A DNA stretch of 64,000 nucleotides. Origin: Streptomyces populi. GTDB taxonomy: Bacteria > Actinomycetota > Actinomycetes > Streptomycetales > Streptomycetaceae. Position numbers and translations under genes: made by a program. The stretch is from positions 1-64,000 of the forward strand of contig NZ_KZ626852.1 in assembly GCF_002911015.1 (NCBI RefSeq). The letters run 5' to 3'. Positions 1 to 8,647 of the stretch are shown here, one piece after another. The first letter of the stretch is position 1. Every line of letters begins with the position of its first letter. A model generated the notes under the pieces. It was not told the DNA's origin and made no database searches. It was given only the letters and a program-made list of their open reading frames with translations.

Positions 1-2
1 TC

Positions 3-128
3 GTCGCCCTCGACCACGCCTTCGTCCTGCTGACCCTGCTGTGCCTCACCACCGCCGCGGCCGCCGGAGTCCTGCGCACCGGATCCGACCGCGCACCCCA
101 TGACGAGATGGCCCCCACCGGCGGCTGA
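3..128 (+). CDS. C-terminal end of a membrane protein (partial)
   Basis: The reading frame is open from the window edge to a TGA at 126-128 and gives 41 residues. It contains one hydrophobic stretch (HAFVLLTLLCLTTAAAAGVL) followed by a short polar tail (RTGSDRAPHDEMAPTGG). A last transmembrane helix followed by a short charged cytoplasmic tail is common at the end of drug-exporting major facilitator transporters, so that is the likeliest identity. The upstream part is outside the window, so the family cannot be proved. Third codon positions are almost all G or C, which supports real coding. Confidence 0.5.
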   Translation, partial: VALDHAFVLLTLLCLTTAAAAGVLRTGSDRAPHDEMAPTGG

Positions 129-494
129 CCGCCGGTGCGGCACGGTCCTGACCCCCGTGCCGCACCGGCCTCCCCCCGGCCGACAGCGCTGGGGAGGGGG
201 AGACCACCGTCGGCGGGCAGGCCGGCGTCATCGATGAGGGCAGGGGTACCGCCCTGTCGGTCCACGAGGAGAAGCCGCCCGTCGAGGCGGCGGTCGTGCT
301 CAACCCGTGCAGAATTGACGGGAGTTGTGAAAGGCGACGAGAATGTCGCTCGCTTCGCCGCGTCTGAAGAGAGCGAAGTGGCGCGAGTGACACGGGCGAC
401 CACGTCTTCGTCGGCCATGTCTTCATGGCACCCGTCCGTGTCGGCTGCTCGCGCTCTGCCACCTCCCACACCCTGACCTTCACAGAGGCTCATT
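129..494. other. Intergenic region upstream of the surface-protein gene
   Basis: About 370 bases without a supported gene. Open frames on both strands lack a ribosome site and resemble no protein. The last 180 bases are less GC-rich than the surroundings and include TTGACG near 313, a possible -35 element, though no well-spaced -10 is obvious. The promoter of the gene at 495 is probably here. Confidence 0.4.
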
Positions 495-1424
495 TTGTCG
501 CGTTCGCAACAAACAAGAATTCTCGCCGCCCTCGCGGCGACGGCCTTCGCCGGTGCCGTGGTCCCCCTCGTCGTGGCGGGATCCGCAAGCGCCGCGACGT
601 CCGGCGACTGCCAGTCCGCCACGGTCCAGTACCGCATCGTCGACGCCGACGGAAAGCCCGTGGACGGGGACTGGTCCTCCCAGGGCGGGTTCCGTCAGTG
701 GAACGCCGTTCCCGGAACGGTGGAGGTCCGGCTCGCTCCGGGCCAGAGCGTCGGCGAGGGCTGCAAGTACCCGGTCTCCCTCGCCGAGTACACCACCGAG
801 GGGCCGAACTGGTTCGTCTCCGGTCACCAGAGCCTGATCGACAAGGCCACCGTCTACCTCACCGCCGCGGACGTCCCGGAATCGGACGACACAAAGCTGA
901 CCTGGCAGAAGCTGGTGGTGCGGACGCCCGACTGCTACGGCCAGATCGACCTGTACGGCGACGACGTCTCGTACGACGGGAAGACCGGCGAGGGTCACGG
1001 CCCCCTTCCCTACGAGCCCGACAACATCGCCACCCCCTACCACCTGATAGCCGCCTGGAACGGTGGCGAGAAGCCGTGTGCCCCCGCGACGCCGGACTCG
1101 CCCGCGACTTCGGACGCGCCCACGCCGTCGCAGTCCGCCCCCGCCACGCCCTCGACCCCCGTGGCCGACCAGCCGCCCGCCGACACGTCGACGTCGCCCG
1201 CCCCCACGCCCAAGTCCTCCAGCACCCCCACCACGACACCGGACGTGCCCCCGCTGACGTCGACGCCGTCCGCCACCCCGACGCCGTCGCCCAGCGACAG
1301 CAAGCCGCCGTTGGCCGAGACCGGCGCGAGCGGCTCGCTCGGCCCGATCGCGGGAGGCGCGGCCCTGGTGATCGTCGCCGGAGCCGGTGCGGTCGTCATG
1401 TCCCGCCGCACGCGTCGCTCCTGA
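495..1424 (+). CDS. LAETG-anchored, Thr/Pro-rich cell-surface protein
   Basis: A 309-aa secreted protein that is probably linked covalently to peptidoglycan by a class E sortase. The TTG start at 495 is preceded by AGAGG at 6 bases spacing. Residues 1-34 form a signal peptide (MSRSQQTR, then a hydrophobic core ending GSASA-A). Residues about 38-190 form an uncharacterised ectodomain with a few cysteines (DCQ, GCKY, PDCYGQ, KPCAP). Residues 190-270 are a Pro/Thr/Ser/Ala stalk typical of a wall-spanning spacer. LAETG lies at 273-277, followed by a Gly/Ala-rich transmembrane helix and the tail RRTRRS, the canonical sortase sorting signal. No sortase gene is in the window, so the enzyme must act in trans. 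The ectodomain function is unknown; the Streptomyces LAETG surface-protein family is the nearest recognisable group. Confidence 0.88.
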   Translation: MSRSQQTRILAALAATAFAGAVVPLVVAGSASAATSGDCQSATVQYRIVDADGKPVDGDWSSQGGFRQWNAVPGTVEVRLAPGQSVGEGCKYPVSLAEYTTEGPNWFVSGHQSLIDKATVYLTAADVPESDDTKLTWQKLVVRTPDCYGQIDLYGDDVSYDGKTGEGHGPLPYEPDNIATPYHLIAAWNGGEKPCAPATPDSPATSDAPTPSQSAPATPSTPVADQPPADTSTSPAPTPKSSSTPTTTPDVPPLTSTPSATPTPSPSDSKPPLAETGASGSLGPIAGGAALVIVAGAGAVVMSRRTRRS

Positions 1425-1467
1425 CGCGGACATAGGGGATCACCCCTGCGCTCTAGCGCACTCCACC

Positions 1468-1519
1468 GGCTCCGCCCGTAGGACATCGACGCCCGCCGCG
1501 TCGGCCTACGGGCGGAGCC
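1468..1519. terminator. Perfect 15-bp inverted repeat, probable terminator
   Basis: GGCTCCGCCCGTAGG (1468-1482) is exactly inverted at 1505-1519, with a 22-base loop. It sits 44 bases after the surface-protein stop. There is no T-run, as usual for actinobacterial terminators. The long loop leaves open a regulatory role. Confidence 0.65.
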
Positions 1520-2323
1520 CTTCGGTGCGCGAGGCGTCCGACGGGTCCTGTCCGTGTGTGCCGACGAGCGGCGGGTGGCCGCGACGGACGTCCGCGGGGC
1601 GTTCACCGCGCTCGGCGAACGGTACGCCGACGACCCTCGGCCCCGACGTCGGCACGGGCTCGACCGTCCGCGGCCGTACGCCACTCCCTCGCCGCCTTCC
1701 CCCGGGCCGCGGCTCGCGGCCGTGCGGTGCCACGGGGTACCGATTTCGTGGCTCCCGCCCCCGTGCCTCAGCCCTCGCGGGCGCCCGATGGCCGGCGTCG
1801 AAGGTGCTGACACTAGCCGCAGATCCGCCCGGCCGCGGCCCGCCACTCCGGAATCCGGCTCCGTCCGCACCGCGGTCCGGGCAGTTCAGGCCATGTCGTC
1901 GACCGCCCGGTTCCGGGAATCCGGCGACCGGTTCGAGAATCCTTTCTCCCGGCTCCGTCCCAGGTCGTCAGGCCGGCCCGGGGACCCTTCCCGATGCCGT
2001 GCGGGCCGCTCGGATTGTCCGGATCGCGGCACCGTACCCGCCCGGTTGTCGGTGGCGTGGCCGAAGGTTCCCTTCCACGGCCCCATCACGCCCCACCGAG
2101 GAGACCGGTGCTCTCGACGCCCTCACGCAATCCCCCGCTCGGGTCATGCCTTCGCCGCTGTCCCCTGGCCGAGTGAATCGAACGGCCGGAAGTGCCGACG
2201 GCACTTGCCCGCCGCATCGCATGTCGAACCTGCGCTCGACCCGTCGCCCGGCCCGCCCCGTATCGGCCCTGTGATCAGCAGCGTTGTCCGGGTGTTCCAT
2301 CCGATCCCCGCCGAGGAGAAATC
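1520..2323. other. Long intergenic stretch before the peptide/exporter operon
   Basis: Roughly 800 bases with no convincing gene. Several overlapping open frames run through it in both directions, as expected at this GC content, but none has a ribosome site together with a recognisable product. Third-position GC bias is not consistent in any one frame. A short stretch near 1932-1948 encodes FENP in one plus frame, echoing FENP in the peptide gene at 2324. This may be chance or the remnant of a duplicated peptide gene. Confidence 0.35.
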
Positions 2324-2476
2324 GTGAATCCCGTACGTTCCCTTCCCGCCGCCCACCCCTCGTTCGAAAATCCTCCCGCTCTGCCCGTCAGGCCCACGGT
2401 GCCCGGGCGCCCGGCGGACGCGCGCCGCGCCCCGTTCGCATCCGCGTCACGACCGTCAGCGAGGTGGGGGGCATGA
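2324..2476 (+). CDS. Small 50-aa peptide, candidate precursor or leader peptide
   Basis: A GTG start at 2324 is preceded by a strong ribosome site (GAGGAG, 2313-2318) at about 5 bases spacing. The product is 50 residues, starts VNPVRSLPAAHPSFENPPAL and ends SASRPSARWGA. It has no cysteine, no membrane segment and many Pro, Ala, Arg and Ser. Its stop TGA (2474-2476) overlaps the ATG (2473) of the next gene in an ATGA junction, so it is translationally coupled to a kinase-fold fragment and then to an ABC exporter. That order (tiny ORF, modifying-enzyme-like gene, exporter) is what one expects of a ribosomally made exported peptide. No known precursor family is recognised; it could also be only a leader ORF that sets translation of the operon. 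Confidence 0.45.
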   Translation: MNPVRSLPAAHPSFENPPALPVRPTVPGRPADARRAPFASASRPSARWGA

Positions 2477-2769
2477 GCGACGCGAAGACCCTTCCCGCGG
2501 CTCTGCGCGGCTGGGCCGAGCGTGAGGTCGGGGGCGTCATCGAGGTCCGGGACGCCTCGCACCCGCGGGAGAACTCCCGGGTGCGGGAGCTCGTGCGGAC
2601 CGACGACCGCCGGTTCTGCTCGAAGGCCGCCCCCACGGCCCGGACGTACGAGAGGGAGACGTTCGCCCTGCGGCACGCGGCGCCCGCGCCGGGCGCCGGC
2701 CGAGCGCCCCGGTTGCGGGCACCCGGCGCCGAGCACCTGGCGCTGCTGACGACGGGGGTGTCCGCGTGA
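2473..2769 (+). CDS. Phosphotransferase-like N-lobe fragment (98 aa)
   Basis: ATG at 2473 behind a G-rich ribosome site (GAGGTGGGGGG, 2461-2471). The sequence resembles only the N-terminal lobe of aminoglycoside/choline-kinase-fold phosphotransferases: RDASHPRENSRVRELVR, then the beta-strand that should carry the ATP-binding lysine (RFCSKAAPT, Lys present), then YERETFALRHAAPAPGAGRAPRLRAP and LALLTTGV. The catalytic loop (HxDxxxxN) and DxD metal site are absent because the frame stops after about 98 residues, against 250-300 in the full family. It joins the ABC exporter gene by a GTGA overlap at 2766. It may be a truncated remnant whose 3' part was replaced by the exporter, or a shortened accessory protein. 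Intact coupling at both ends argues that it is still translated. Confidence 0.6.
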   Translation: MSDAKTLPAALRGWAEREVGGVIEVRDASHPRENSRVRELVRTDDRRFCSKAAPTARTYERETFALRHAAPAPGAGRAPRLRAPGAEHLALLTTGVSA

Positions 2770-4718
2770 AGTGGTTCCGCGTCACCAGCCGACAGCCGGC
2801 GGCCACCGCGCCGGGGACCCCGCCCGCGGCCGGGGACACGGCCGCCGTTCCCGCCGCACGCTCGGCGGGACCCCAGCCCTCGGCTCCCCCCGAGCTCGAC
2901 TACAACGGCCGCAAGCACCGCCGGGCCATGGACGACGCCACCTTGTGGGACATGGCCCGCCGGATCCCGATGGCGCTCGCCCAGTCGGCCCGGCTGGCCT
3001 GGTCCGTCGACCGGCGCATGACGGTCACGATCCTCCTGTGCCAGCTGCTGTCCGGCCTCGGTACCGCCGTCATGCTCACCGCGGTCTCCAAAGCGCTGCC
3101 CCACCTCGCCACCTCCGACGCCCGCACCGGGCTCCGGCAGGCATGGCCGGCGCTGACCGTCGCGGTCGCCGCGATGGCGACGGGCGCCGGGATGTGGATC
3201 CTCGCGGACTGGGCCACCCGCCGCCTGAACCCGAAGATCGCGTCGGCCGCCGATCTCACCCTGGTCGACCTCCACATGAGGGCCGAGCTGTCCGCCTACG
3301 ACACCGAAGGGTTCACCGACCGGAGCCAGGCCGCGGAGATCGGCGCCCTGCGCGCGGTCGACCTCGCGGACGACGCCAAGACGCTCACCAACGGCTTCGT
3401 CCAACTGGTGTCCGCCGCGACCGTCCTCACCTCGCTCCACCCCCTGCTCCTGGGAGTGCTGGTGCTGTCGGTCGTTCCCCGGGGCCTGGGCGGGGTGATC
3501 GCCGCGCGCATCGACTACCGCGTCCACGACCGCACCCTCTCCGCCCGCAACGTGCGCGGCATGATGCGCTGGTGGCTCACCACCTCCGAGCTCGCCGACG
3601 AACTGCGCGCCAACACCATGCGCCCCTACCTGCACTCCTGGTACCGGGCGATGTGCGACCGGGTCGAAGGGCGTGAACTCGAAGGAGCCCGACCGTACTT
3701 GCTGGTGACGCTCCTCGCGGCCTCCCTGGCGGGCCTGTTCACGCTCGGCATGTGGGCGTCACTGGCCGCGCTCGCCCTCTCGGGAGCCATGTCCACGGCG
3801 ATCGCCGGCACCGCCATCGTCGCCTCGCAGACGGCCGGACGCGCCCTCAACTCGATCGTGCGGTACGGCGCGGTGATGTTCCACCACGGTCTCTACCTCA
3901 GCGACTACTACACGTTCGTCGACGAGGTCCGCTCCATGACCACCTCGCGCGGCACCACCCAGGCCGAGGCGCCGCGGCGGATCAGCCTGCGCGAGGCCGA
4001 GTTCACCTACCCCGGCAAGGACGCCCCGGCCCTGCGCCCGGTCACCCTCACCCTCAACCGCGGTGAGGTCGTCGCCCTGGTCGGCGAGAACGGCGCGGGC
4101 AAGTCGACCCTGATCCGCATGCTCACCGGGCTGACCGTGCCGACCGGCGGGACCGTCCTGTGGGACGACACCGACCTCGCCACCACCGACGCCGAATCGG
4201 TCTGGCGGCACGTCGGCCTCGTTCCCCAGAAGAACGGGCACTGGCCGCTGCGCGCCCGGGAGAACATCACCCTCGGCCAGCCCCGCGAGCACGGCGACGA
4301 ACGCGTCTGGGACGCCGCGGAACGCGTCGGGATGACCGAGCGCCTCCACGGGCTCCCCGACCGGCTCGACACCCTGCTGGCCCGCTCGGTCTGGGGCGGG
4401 CACGAACTGTCCGGCGGGCAGTGGCAGCGCCTGGCGTGCGCGCGGGCGATGTACCGGGAGCCCGCCGTGCTCGTCCTGGACGAGCCGACCAGCGAGATGG
4501 ACGCCCGCGGCGAACACCTGATCTTCCGCGAGCTCCGTGAGATGGCCCCGGACCGGATCACCGTGGTCGTCACGCACCGGCTGGACAACGTGCGGATGGC
4601 CGACCGGGTCATCGTCCTCGACCGGGGGCGCATCCGCGAGGAGGGCACCTTCGACGCCCTCGTCGCCACCGAGGGAAGCCTCCTGGGCGAGCTGTACGCG
4701 CTCGCACAGGACCGCTGA
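2766..4718 (+). CDS. ABC exporter with fused membrane and ATPase domains
   Basis: A 650-aa half-transporter that would act as a homodimer to export a peptide or small molecule. The GTG start overlaps the preceding stop. Residues 1-60 are a Pro/Ala-rich cytoplasmic lead. Residues about 80-370 hold the transmembrane domain, with hydrophobic segments around VTILLCQLLSGLGTAVML, WPALTVAVAAMATGAGMWIL, ASLAGLFTLGMWASLAALAL and others. The ATPase domain follows: Walker A GENGAGKST with Lys446, Q-loop region VPQKNGHW, signature LSGGQWQR near 548, Walker B VLVLDEP with Asp572-Glu573, and switch His in VVVTHR. All nucleotide-binding motifs are intact. The small peptide gene upstream is the obvious candidate cargo. 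The N-terminal linker is unusual, and a later start (for example at 2931) is possible. Confidence 0.88.
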   Translation: MKWFRVTSRQPAATAPGTPPAAGDTAAVPAARSAGPQPSAPPELDYNGRKHRRAMDDATLWDMARRIPMALAQSARLAWSVDRRMTVTILLCQLLSGLGTAVMLTAVSKALPHLATSDARTGLRQAWPALTVAVAAMATGAGMWILADWATRRLNPKIASAADLTLVDLHMRAELSAYDTEGFTDRSQAAEIGALRAVDLADDAKTLTNGFVQLVSAATVLTSLHPLLLGVLVLSVVPRGLGGVIAARIDYRVHDRTLSARNVRGMMRWWLTTSELADELRANTMRPYLHSWYRAMCDRVEGRELEGARPYLLVTLLAASLAGLFTLGMWASLAALALSGAMSTAIAGTAIVASQTAGRALNSIVRYGAVMFHHGLYLSDYYTFVDEVRSMTTSRGTTQAEAPRRISLREAEFTYPGKDAPALRPVTLTLNRGEVVALVGENGAGKSTLIRMLTGLTVPTGGTVLWDDTDLATTDAESVWRHVGLVPQKNGHWPLRARENITLGQPREHGDERVWDAAERVGMTERLHGLPDRLDTLLARSVWGGHELSGGQWQRLACARAMYREPAVLVLDEPTSEMDARGEHLIFRELREMAPDRITVVVTHRLDNVRMADRVIVLDRGRIREEGTFDALVATEGSLLGELYALAQDR

Positions 4719-4735
4719 CCCCCTCACCCACCGTC

Positions 4736-4765
4736 GGCGGGGCCGCGTTCCGGTGCGGCCCCGCC
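4736..4765 (+). terminator. Rho-independent-type hairpin after the exporter gene
   Basis: Perfect 11-bp arms GGCGGGGCCGC (4736-4746) and its complement (4755-4765) with an 8-base loop, starting 18 bases after the exporter stop. It separates the exporter operon from the SARP regulator. Confidence 0.75.
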
Positions 4766-4884
4766 CTTCCGGTCGCCGCCCGTGGCCGGAGACCGACGCA
4801 CCTCATCGGTGTCTCCCCGTACCCCGATATCCTGGGACTTCGTCCTCACCTTCGATTTCCCCCCACCTTGAAGGGACCGCGCCT

Positions 4885-7740
4885 GTGGAGTTCCGGCTGC
4901 TCGGCATGGTGTCCGTCGACACCCTCGAGGGGCCGCTGTCCCTGGGGCCGGCCAAGCGCCGCAGCCTCCTCGCGGCGCTGCTGCTCTCGGTCAACACGCC
5001 CGTCCCCGTGACCCGTCTGACGGACTGTCTGTGGGACGACGCACCACCGCTGCACGCCCGTAGCGTCATCCAGGGACACGTGTCGCGGATACGCGCCCTG
5101 CTGGCCGACGGGGACGCCGCCGCCTACGGGGTCGAACTGGCCACACTGGGCGACGCGTACGCCCTGCGATCGCCCGAAACCCTTCTGGATTCACACAGGT
5201 TCGAGGAACTCCTCGCACTGGCCAGGGAGCAGCGGGACGCGCGCGACGCCGTGGCGATGCTCAAGGACGCCCTCTCCCTGTGGCAGGGCCCCGCCCTCGC
5301 GGGCACCTTCCCCGGCCCCGCGCTCCAGGCCGCCGCGCACTCGCTGGAGGAGTCACGGGTGGCGGCCGTCGAGCAACTGGCCCGCGCACACACCACGTTG
5401 GGGGAGCACGACCAGGCCGCGGCCGTTCTGCGCACGGTAGCGGCCGCCCACCCCATGCGGGAGCCGTTGGCGGCGTCCCTGATGGCCGCGCTGTACCGGG
5501 CCGGACGCCAGTCGGAGGCGCTGGACTGGTTCCACCGCACCAGGCGGCTGCTCGTCGACGAGCTCGGCGTCGACCCCGGGAGCGAACTCACCCAGGTGCA
5601 CGCGCTGATCCTGCGGGGCGACCCCCTCCCGCAGGACGGACCGGACACTCCGGCGGATCCGGTGGCCGCACCGCCGCCGGAACACCCGGGTCCGACCGGT
5701 TCGTCCGACGGCCGGGCGTCCGACGGCTCTTCGCTCCCGGCGCCGGAACTCCGCACCGGCGACGCCGTGCCGGCGCCCGCGCGCTCCGGACCCGTCGCTC
5801 TCCCCCCGCTGGTCGACCTGTCGTACCCCAAGGACCTGCTGCCGCGGGCACCCCGGGGTTTCCACGGACGGGAGGCCGAACTGGCCGCGCTGACCCGGGC
5901 CGCCGCGGCCGAGGGACCCATCTGCCTGGTCACCGGACTGCCCGGGGTGGGCAAGACCGCGCTCGCCGTGCAATGGGCCCACCGCAACGCGGACATGTTC
6001 CCGGACGGGCTGCTCTTCGCCGATCTGCGCGGGTTCAGCGACACCGGCGAACCCGCGCTCACGGAGGTGCTCCGCGAGTTCCTGCCGGCGCTCGGTGTGC
6101 CCCCGCGCCGCGTACCCGAATCGGCGTCGGCCGCGGCCGCGCTCTTCCGTTCCCTGACCCACCGGCGACGCCTGCTCGTCGTACTCGACAACGTCCGTGA
6201 CTCCGCCACCGTCCGGGCGCTCCTGCCGGGCGGCGCCGACTGCGTCACCCTGGTCACCAGCAGGCACCGGCTGGACGGCCTCGTCGCCTCCGAGGCGGCC
6301 AGCGCCGTCCCCCTGGACAGCCTCGAACCCCAGGACGGCACCGAGCTGTTGGCCGGTGTCCTCGGCAAGGACAGGATTCTGGCCGAACCGGAGGCGGCGC
6401 GCAGACTCACCGAACTGTGCGGCGGCCTGCCCCTCGCCCTGCGCGTCACCGCCGCCCGGCTGGCCGGACGCCCGCAACGGACGCTCGCCGAACTCGCCGA
6501 CGAACTCGCCGACGAGCGGAGCAGACTGACCTACCTCGATGTGGACGACACCAGTGTCTCCGCCGCGCTGCGCCTGACCGTGCAGCAACTGCCGCCCGAC
6601 GCACTGCACCAGTTCACCCGCCTCGGCCACCACCCCGGTTCGCACTTCGACCCCTTCACCGCCGCCGCACTCGCCGGCACGACCCCACGCGCCGCCGCGG
6701 CGGCGCTGGAACGCCTCGCCGCCGCCCACCTGGTGACCGAGACGGCGGCCGGGCGGTGGGAACTCCACGACCTGGTACGCCTCTACGCCCGCACCCTCGA
6801 TCCCGGATCCGGGCGCGAAGCCCTCACCGGCGTCCTCGACCACTACATCGCGACCGCGCTCGCCGCCGCCGACACCGCGCAGCCGGGGGGCGAACCCTGC
6901 TTCACGCTGCCGGACGGCTTCCGCCGCCCCGCCGCCGTGCGGGACTTCACCGACCGGGCGTCCGCCATGCACTGGCTGGCCACCGAACGCGAGGACCTGG
7001 CCCTGGCCGTCGTCGCGGCTCGTGCCGCCGGACTCGACGACCGCGCCTGGCGCATCATCCTGCTCCAGTGGCCCCAGGTGGTGTGGCGGGTGAGGGACAA
7101 CTGGGTGCCCTTGCTGAACATCGCGCTGGAATGCGCGCGCGCCCAGGGCGACCCGTACGCCCAATCGCGTGTGCTCACCCTGCTCGGCTGGGTGCTGAGC
7201 GAGGAAGGCCGACCGGCCGAAGCCCTCGCTCTGCTCGAGCTCTCGCCGCCACTCGCCCGGCAGGCGGGCGACCGGCTCGGCGAGGCGACCGCGCTGATCA
7301 ACCTCGCCGTCGTCGAGGCCGCTCAAGGCGACCTCGAGACCGCACTGGAGAGCTGCGCCCGGGCCATCGTGCTGGCCCGGGAGGAGTCCGACGCGCACAC
7401 CGAGATGCTCGCTCTTCAGCACCTCGCCCGGATCCAGCTCACCGCGGGCCGACCCCGGGAAGCGCTGCGATCGGCCCGTACGGCCCTCGATCTCGGCCCC
7501 GAGCACGAGGAGGCGGCGCGCCGCGCGCTGCTGCTGACCGTCAGCGGCGAGGCCCGGCTGGCGCTCGGCGCGGACGACGAGGCGGTCCTGCTGCTGGATC
7601 AGGCCGCCGAGGAGGCCGAACGCGCCGGCTACGACGAGGGCGCCGTACGGGCCCTGGCGACACTGCTGCGGGTGCGCCCGGGGGAGGGCTACCGCAAACG
7701 GTACGAGGAAGCGGTGCGCCGGATCTCCGACGACGGCTGA
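4885..7740 (+). CDS. AfsR/SARP-family transcriptional regulator with NB-ARC and TPR
   Basis: A 951-aa large SARP activator. The GTG at 4885 follows AAGGGA, and the protein begins VEFRLLGMVSV, the standard N-terminus of the family; longer upstream frames overlap the exporter and are not used. Domains: OmpR-type winged helix about 1-95 (LGPAKRRSLLAALLL; HVSRIRALL), bacterial transcriptional activation domain about 100-250 (ELGVDPGSEL near its end), a Pro-rich linker, an NB-ARC-type ATPase about 325-600 with P-loop GLPGVGKTAL (Lys357) and RRLLVVLDNV, then TPR-like helices to the C-terminus. Such proteins bind direct repeats next to -35 regions and activate secondary metabolism. The next gene's promoter has four 11-bp-spaced repeats, making it the first predicted target, as afsS follows afsR in S. 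coelicolor. Residues 250-320 are low complexity. Confidence 0.93.
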   Translation: MEFRLLGMVSVDTLEGPLSLGPAKRRSLLAALLLSVNTPVPVTRLTDCLWDDAPPLHARSVIQGHVSRIRALLADGDAAAYGVELATLGDAYALRSPETLLDSHRFEELLALAREQRDARDAVAMLKDALSLWQGPALAGTFPGPALQAAAHSLEESRVAAVEQLARAHTTLGEHDQAAAVLRTVAAAHPMREPLAASLMAALYRAGRQSEALDWFHRTRRLLVDELGVDPGSELTQVHALILRGDPLPQDGPDTPADPVAAPPPEHPGPTGSSDGRASDGSSLPAPELRTGDAVPAPARSGPVALPPLVDLSYPKDLLPRAPRGFHGREAELAALTRAAAAEGPICLVTGLPGVGKTALAVQWAHRNADMFPDGLLFADLRGFSDTGEPALTEVLREFLPALGVPPRRVPESASAAAALFRSLTHRRRLLVVLDNVRDSATVRALLPGGADCVTLVTSRHRLDGLVASEAASAVPLDSLEPQDGTELLAGVLGKDRILAEPEAARRLTELCGGLPLALRVTAARLAGRPQRTLAELADELADERSRLTYLDVDDTSVSAALRLTVQQLPPDALHQFTRLGHHPGSHFDPFTAAALAGTTPRAAAAALERLAAAHLVTETAAGRWELHDLVRLYARTLDPGSGREALTGVLDHYIATALAAADTAQPGGEPCFTLPDGFRRPAAVRDFTDRASAMHWLATEREDLALAVVAARAAGLDDRAWRIILLQWPQVVWRVRDNWVPLLNIALECARAQGDPYAQSRVLTLLGWVLSEEGRPAEALALLELSPPLARQAGDRLGEATALINLAVVEAAQGDLETALESCARAIVLAREESDAHTEMLALQHLARIQLTAGRPREALRSARTALDLGPEHEEAARRALLLTVSGEARLALGADDEAVLLLDQAAEEAERAGYDEGAVRALATLLRVRPGEGYRKRYEEAVRRISDDG

Positions 7741-7770
7741 CATCCGTGTGCGCACGGTCACACCGTGGAC

Positions 7771-7824
7771 GTCAGCGGTACGCCAGCGCGACGTCAGCGG
7801 CACGTGAGCGCCGGGCCCAAGACT
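7771..7824 (+). promoter_or_regulatory. Four 11-bp direct repeats, predicted SARP-binding site
   Basis: Consecutive 11-bp units GTCAGCGGTAC (7771), GCCAGCGCGAC (7782), GTCAGCGGCAC (7793) and GTGAGCGCCGG (7804) share the core GNSAGCG. An 11-bp period puts the cores on one face of the helix, the known architecture of SARP operators. The last unit ends a few bases before AAGACT (7819-7824), a possible -10 element. The site lies just after the SARP gene and before the gene at 7901. Confidence 0.6.
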
Positions 7825-7900
7825 GATGCATGTCAGCAGTTCAGGGACGGTGCGCCGGATGTCCCGGCGTTCGCCGCAGCACTCTCTCGGGGGAACCTTC

Positions 7901-8608
7901 GTGAGCACCATCCGTAATCGCACCGTGTTTCTCGCCGTCACGGCCACGGCCGTACTCGGCCTGGCCGCCATCGCCTGCGGGTCCGAGGGCTCCGGCGCGA
8001 GGGCCTCGGGCCAGGAGGCCACGAGCTCTCCCCTGGCTGCCTCCTCGGCGGCATCCACGCGCGACGCGGGCAGCGCCGAGGACAGCGGTACCGCCGGTGG
8101 TTCGGCCGGCGCGACCCCGACCGGTTCCGGATCGGGTCAGGACGCGGTGTCGGGATCGGGGTCGGACACCGGATCGGCATCCGGCTCCACGCCCGCCTGC
8201 ACGACCAAGGACGTCGCCATCAGCGCGGCCCGCAAGGACGGCCCGCCCTACACGCACATCGTCCTGACGGCCAGGAACACCTCGGGGCACAGCTGCCGGA
8301 TGAACGGCTTCCCCGAGATCCAGTTCCTGGAGGGGCACCGCGAGAACGTGCCCGCCGTGGCCAAGAGCAAGCCGGCCGCTCCCGTCGTCCTGGCCGCCGG
8401 AGCACCCGCCTACGCTCTCGTGAGGCTCTCGGACGGCGGCAAGGACGAGGACACCGAGCCCGTGATCGCCTTCTCCGTGACGGTCCAGGGCAGCGGTGCT
8501 GCGGCCACCGTCAGGGCCCCGGGAGCCGAAGGGGTCGCCGTCGACTCCGCGAAGTGGGCCACCGGCTACTGGACCCCCGAACTCCGCAACGGCGCCGACG
8601 ACTTCTAG
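7901..8608 (+). CDS. Secreted lipoprotein with a DUF4232-like domain
   Basis: A 235-aa exported protein. The GTG start at 7901 follows GGGGGAA (7889-7895). Residues 1-25 are a signal peptide ending AAIAC, with Cys as the probable lipidated residue. This is followed by about 65 residues of Ser/Gly/Ala-rich tether (GSGSDTGSASGSTPAC), then a C-terminal domain of about 145 residues: TTKDVAISAARKDGPPYTH, VLTARNTSGHSCRMNGFPEI, ALVRLSDGG. This matches DUF4232, a beta-rich domain of unknown function frequent in Streptomyces lipoproteins. The conserved Cys pair (PACTTKD and HSCRMNG) could form a disulfide. Its position behind SARP-type repeats suggests control by the upstream regulator, in the place of afsS. 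The molecular role is unknown. Confidence 0.8.
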   Translation: MSTIRNRTVFLAVTATAVLGLAAIACGSEGSGARASGQEATSSPLAASSAASTRDAGSAEDSGTAGGSAGATPTGSGSGQDAVSGSGSDTGSASGSTPACTTKDVAISAARKDGPPYTHIVLTARNTSGHSCRMNGFPEIQFLEGHRENVPAVAKSKPAAPVVLAAGAPAYALVRLSDGGKDEDTEPVIAFSVTVQGSGAAATVRAPGAEGVAVDSAKWATGYWTPELRNGADDF

Positions 8609-8647
8609 CCCCGTTATTTCGCTTGGGCCCGGGGCGCGGCACACGGC

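Noticed and set aside
1554..2327. 257-codon plus-strand frame before the peptide gene
   Set aside because: Arg/Pro/Ser-rich throughout, no ribosome site, no family resemblance, inconsistent third-position bias.
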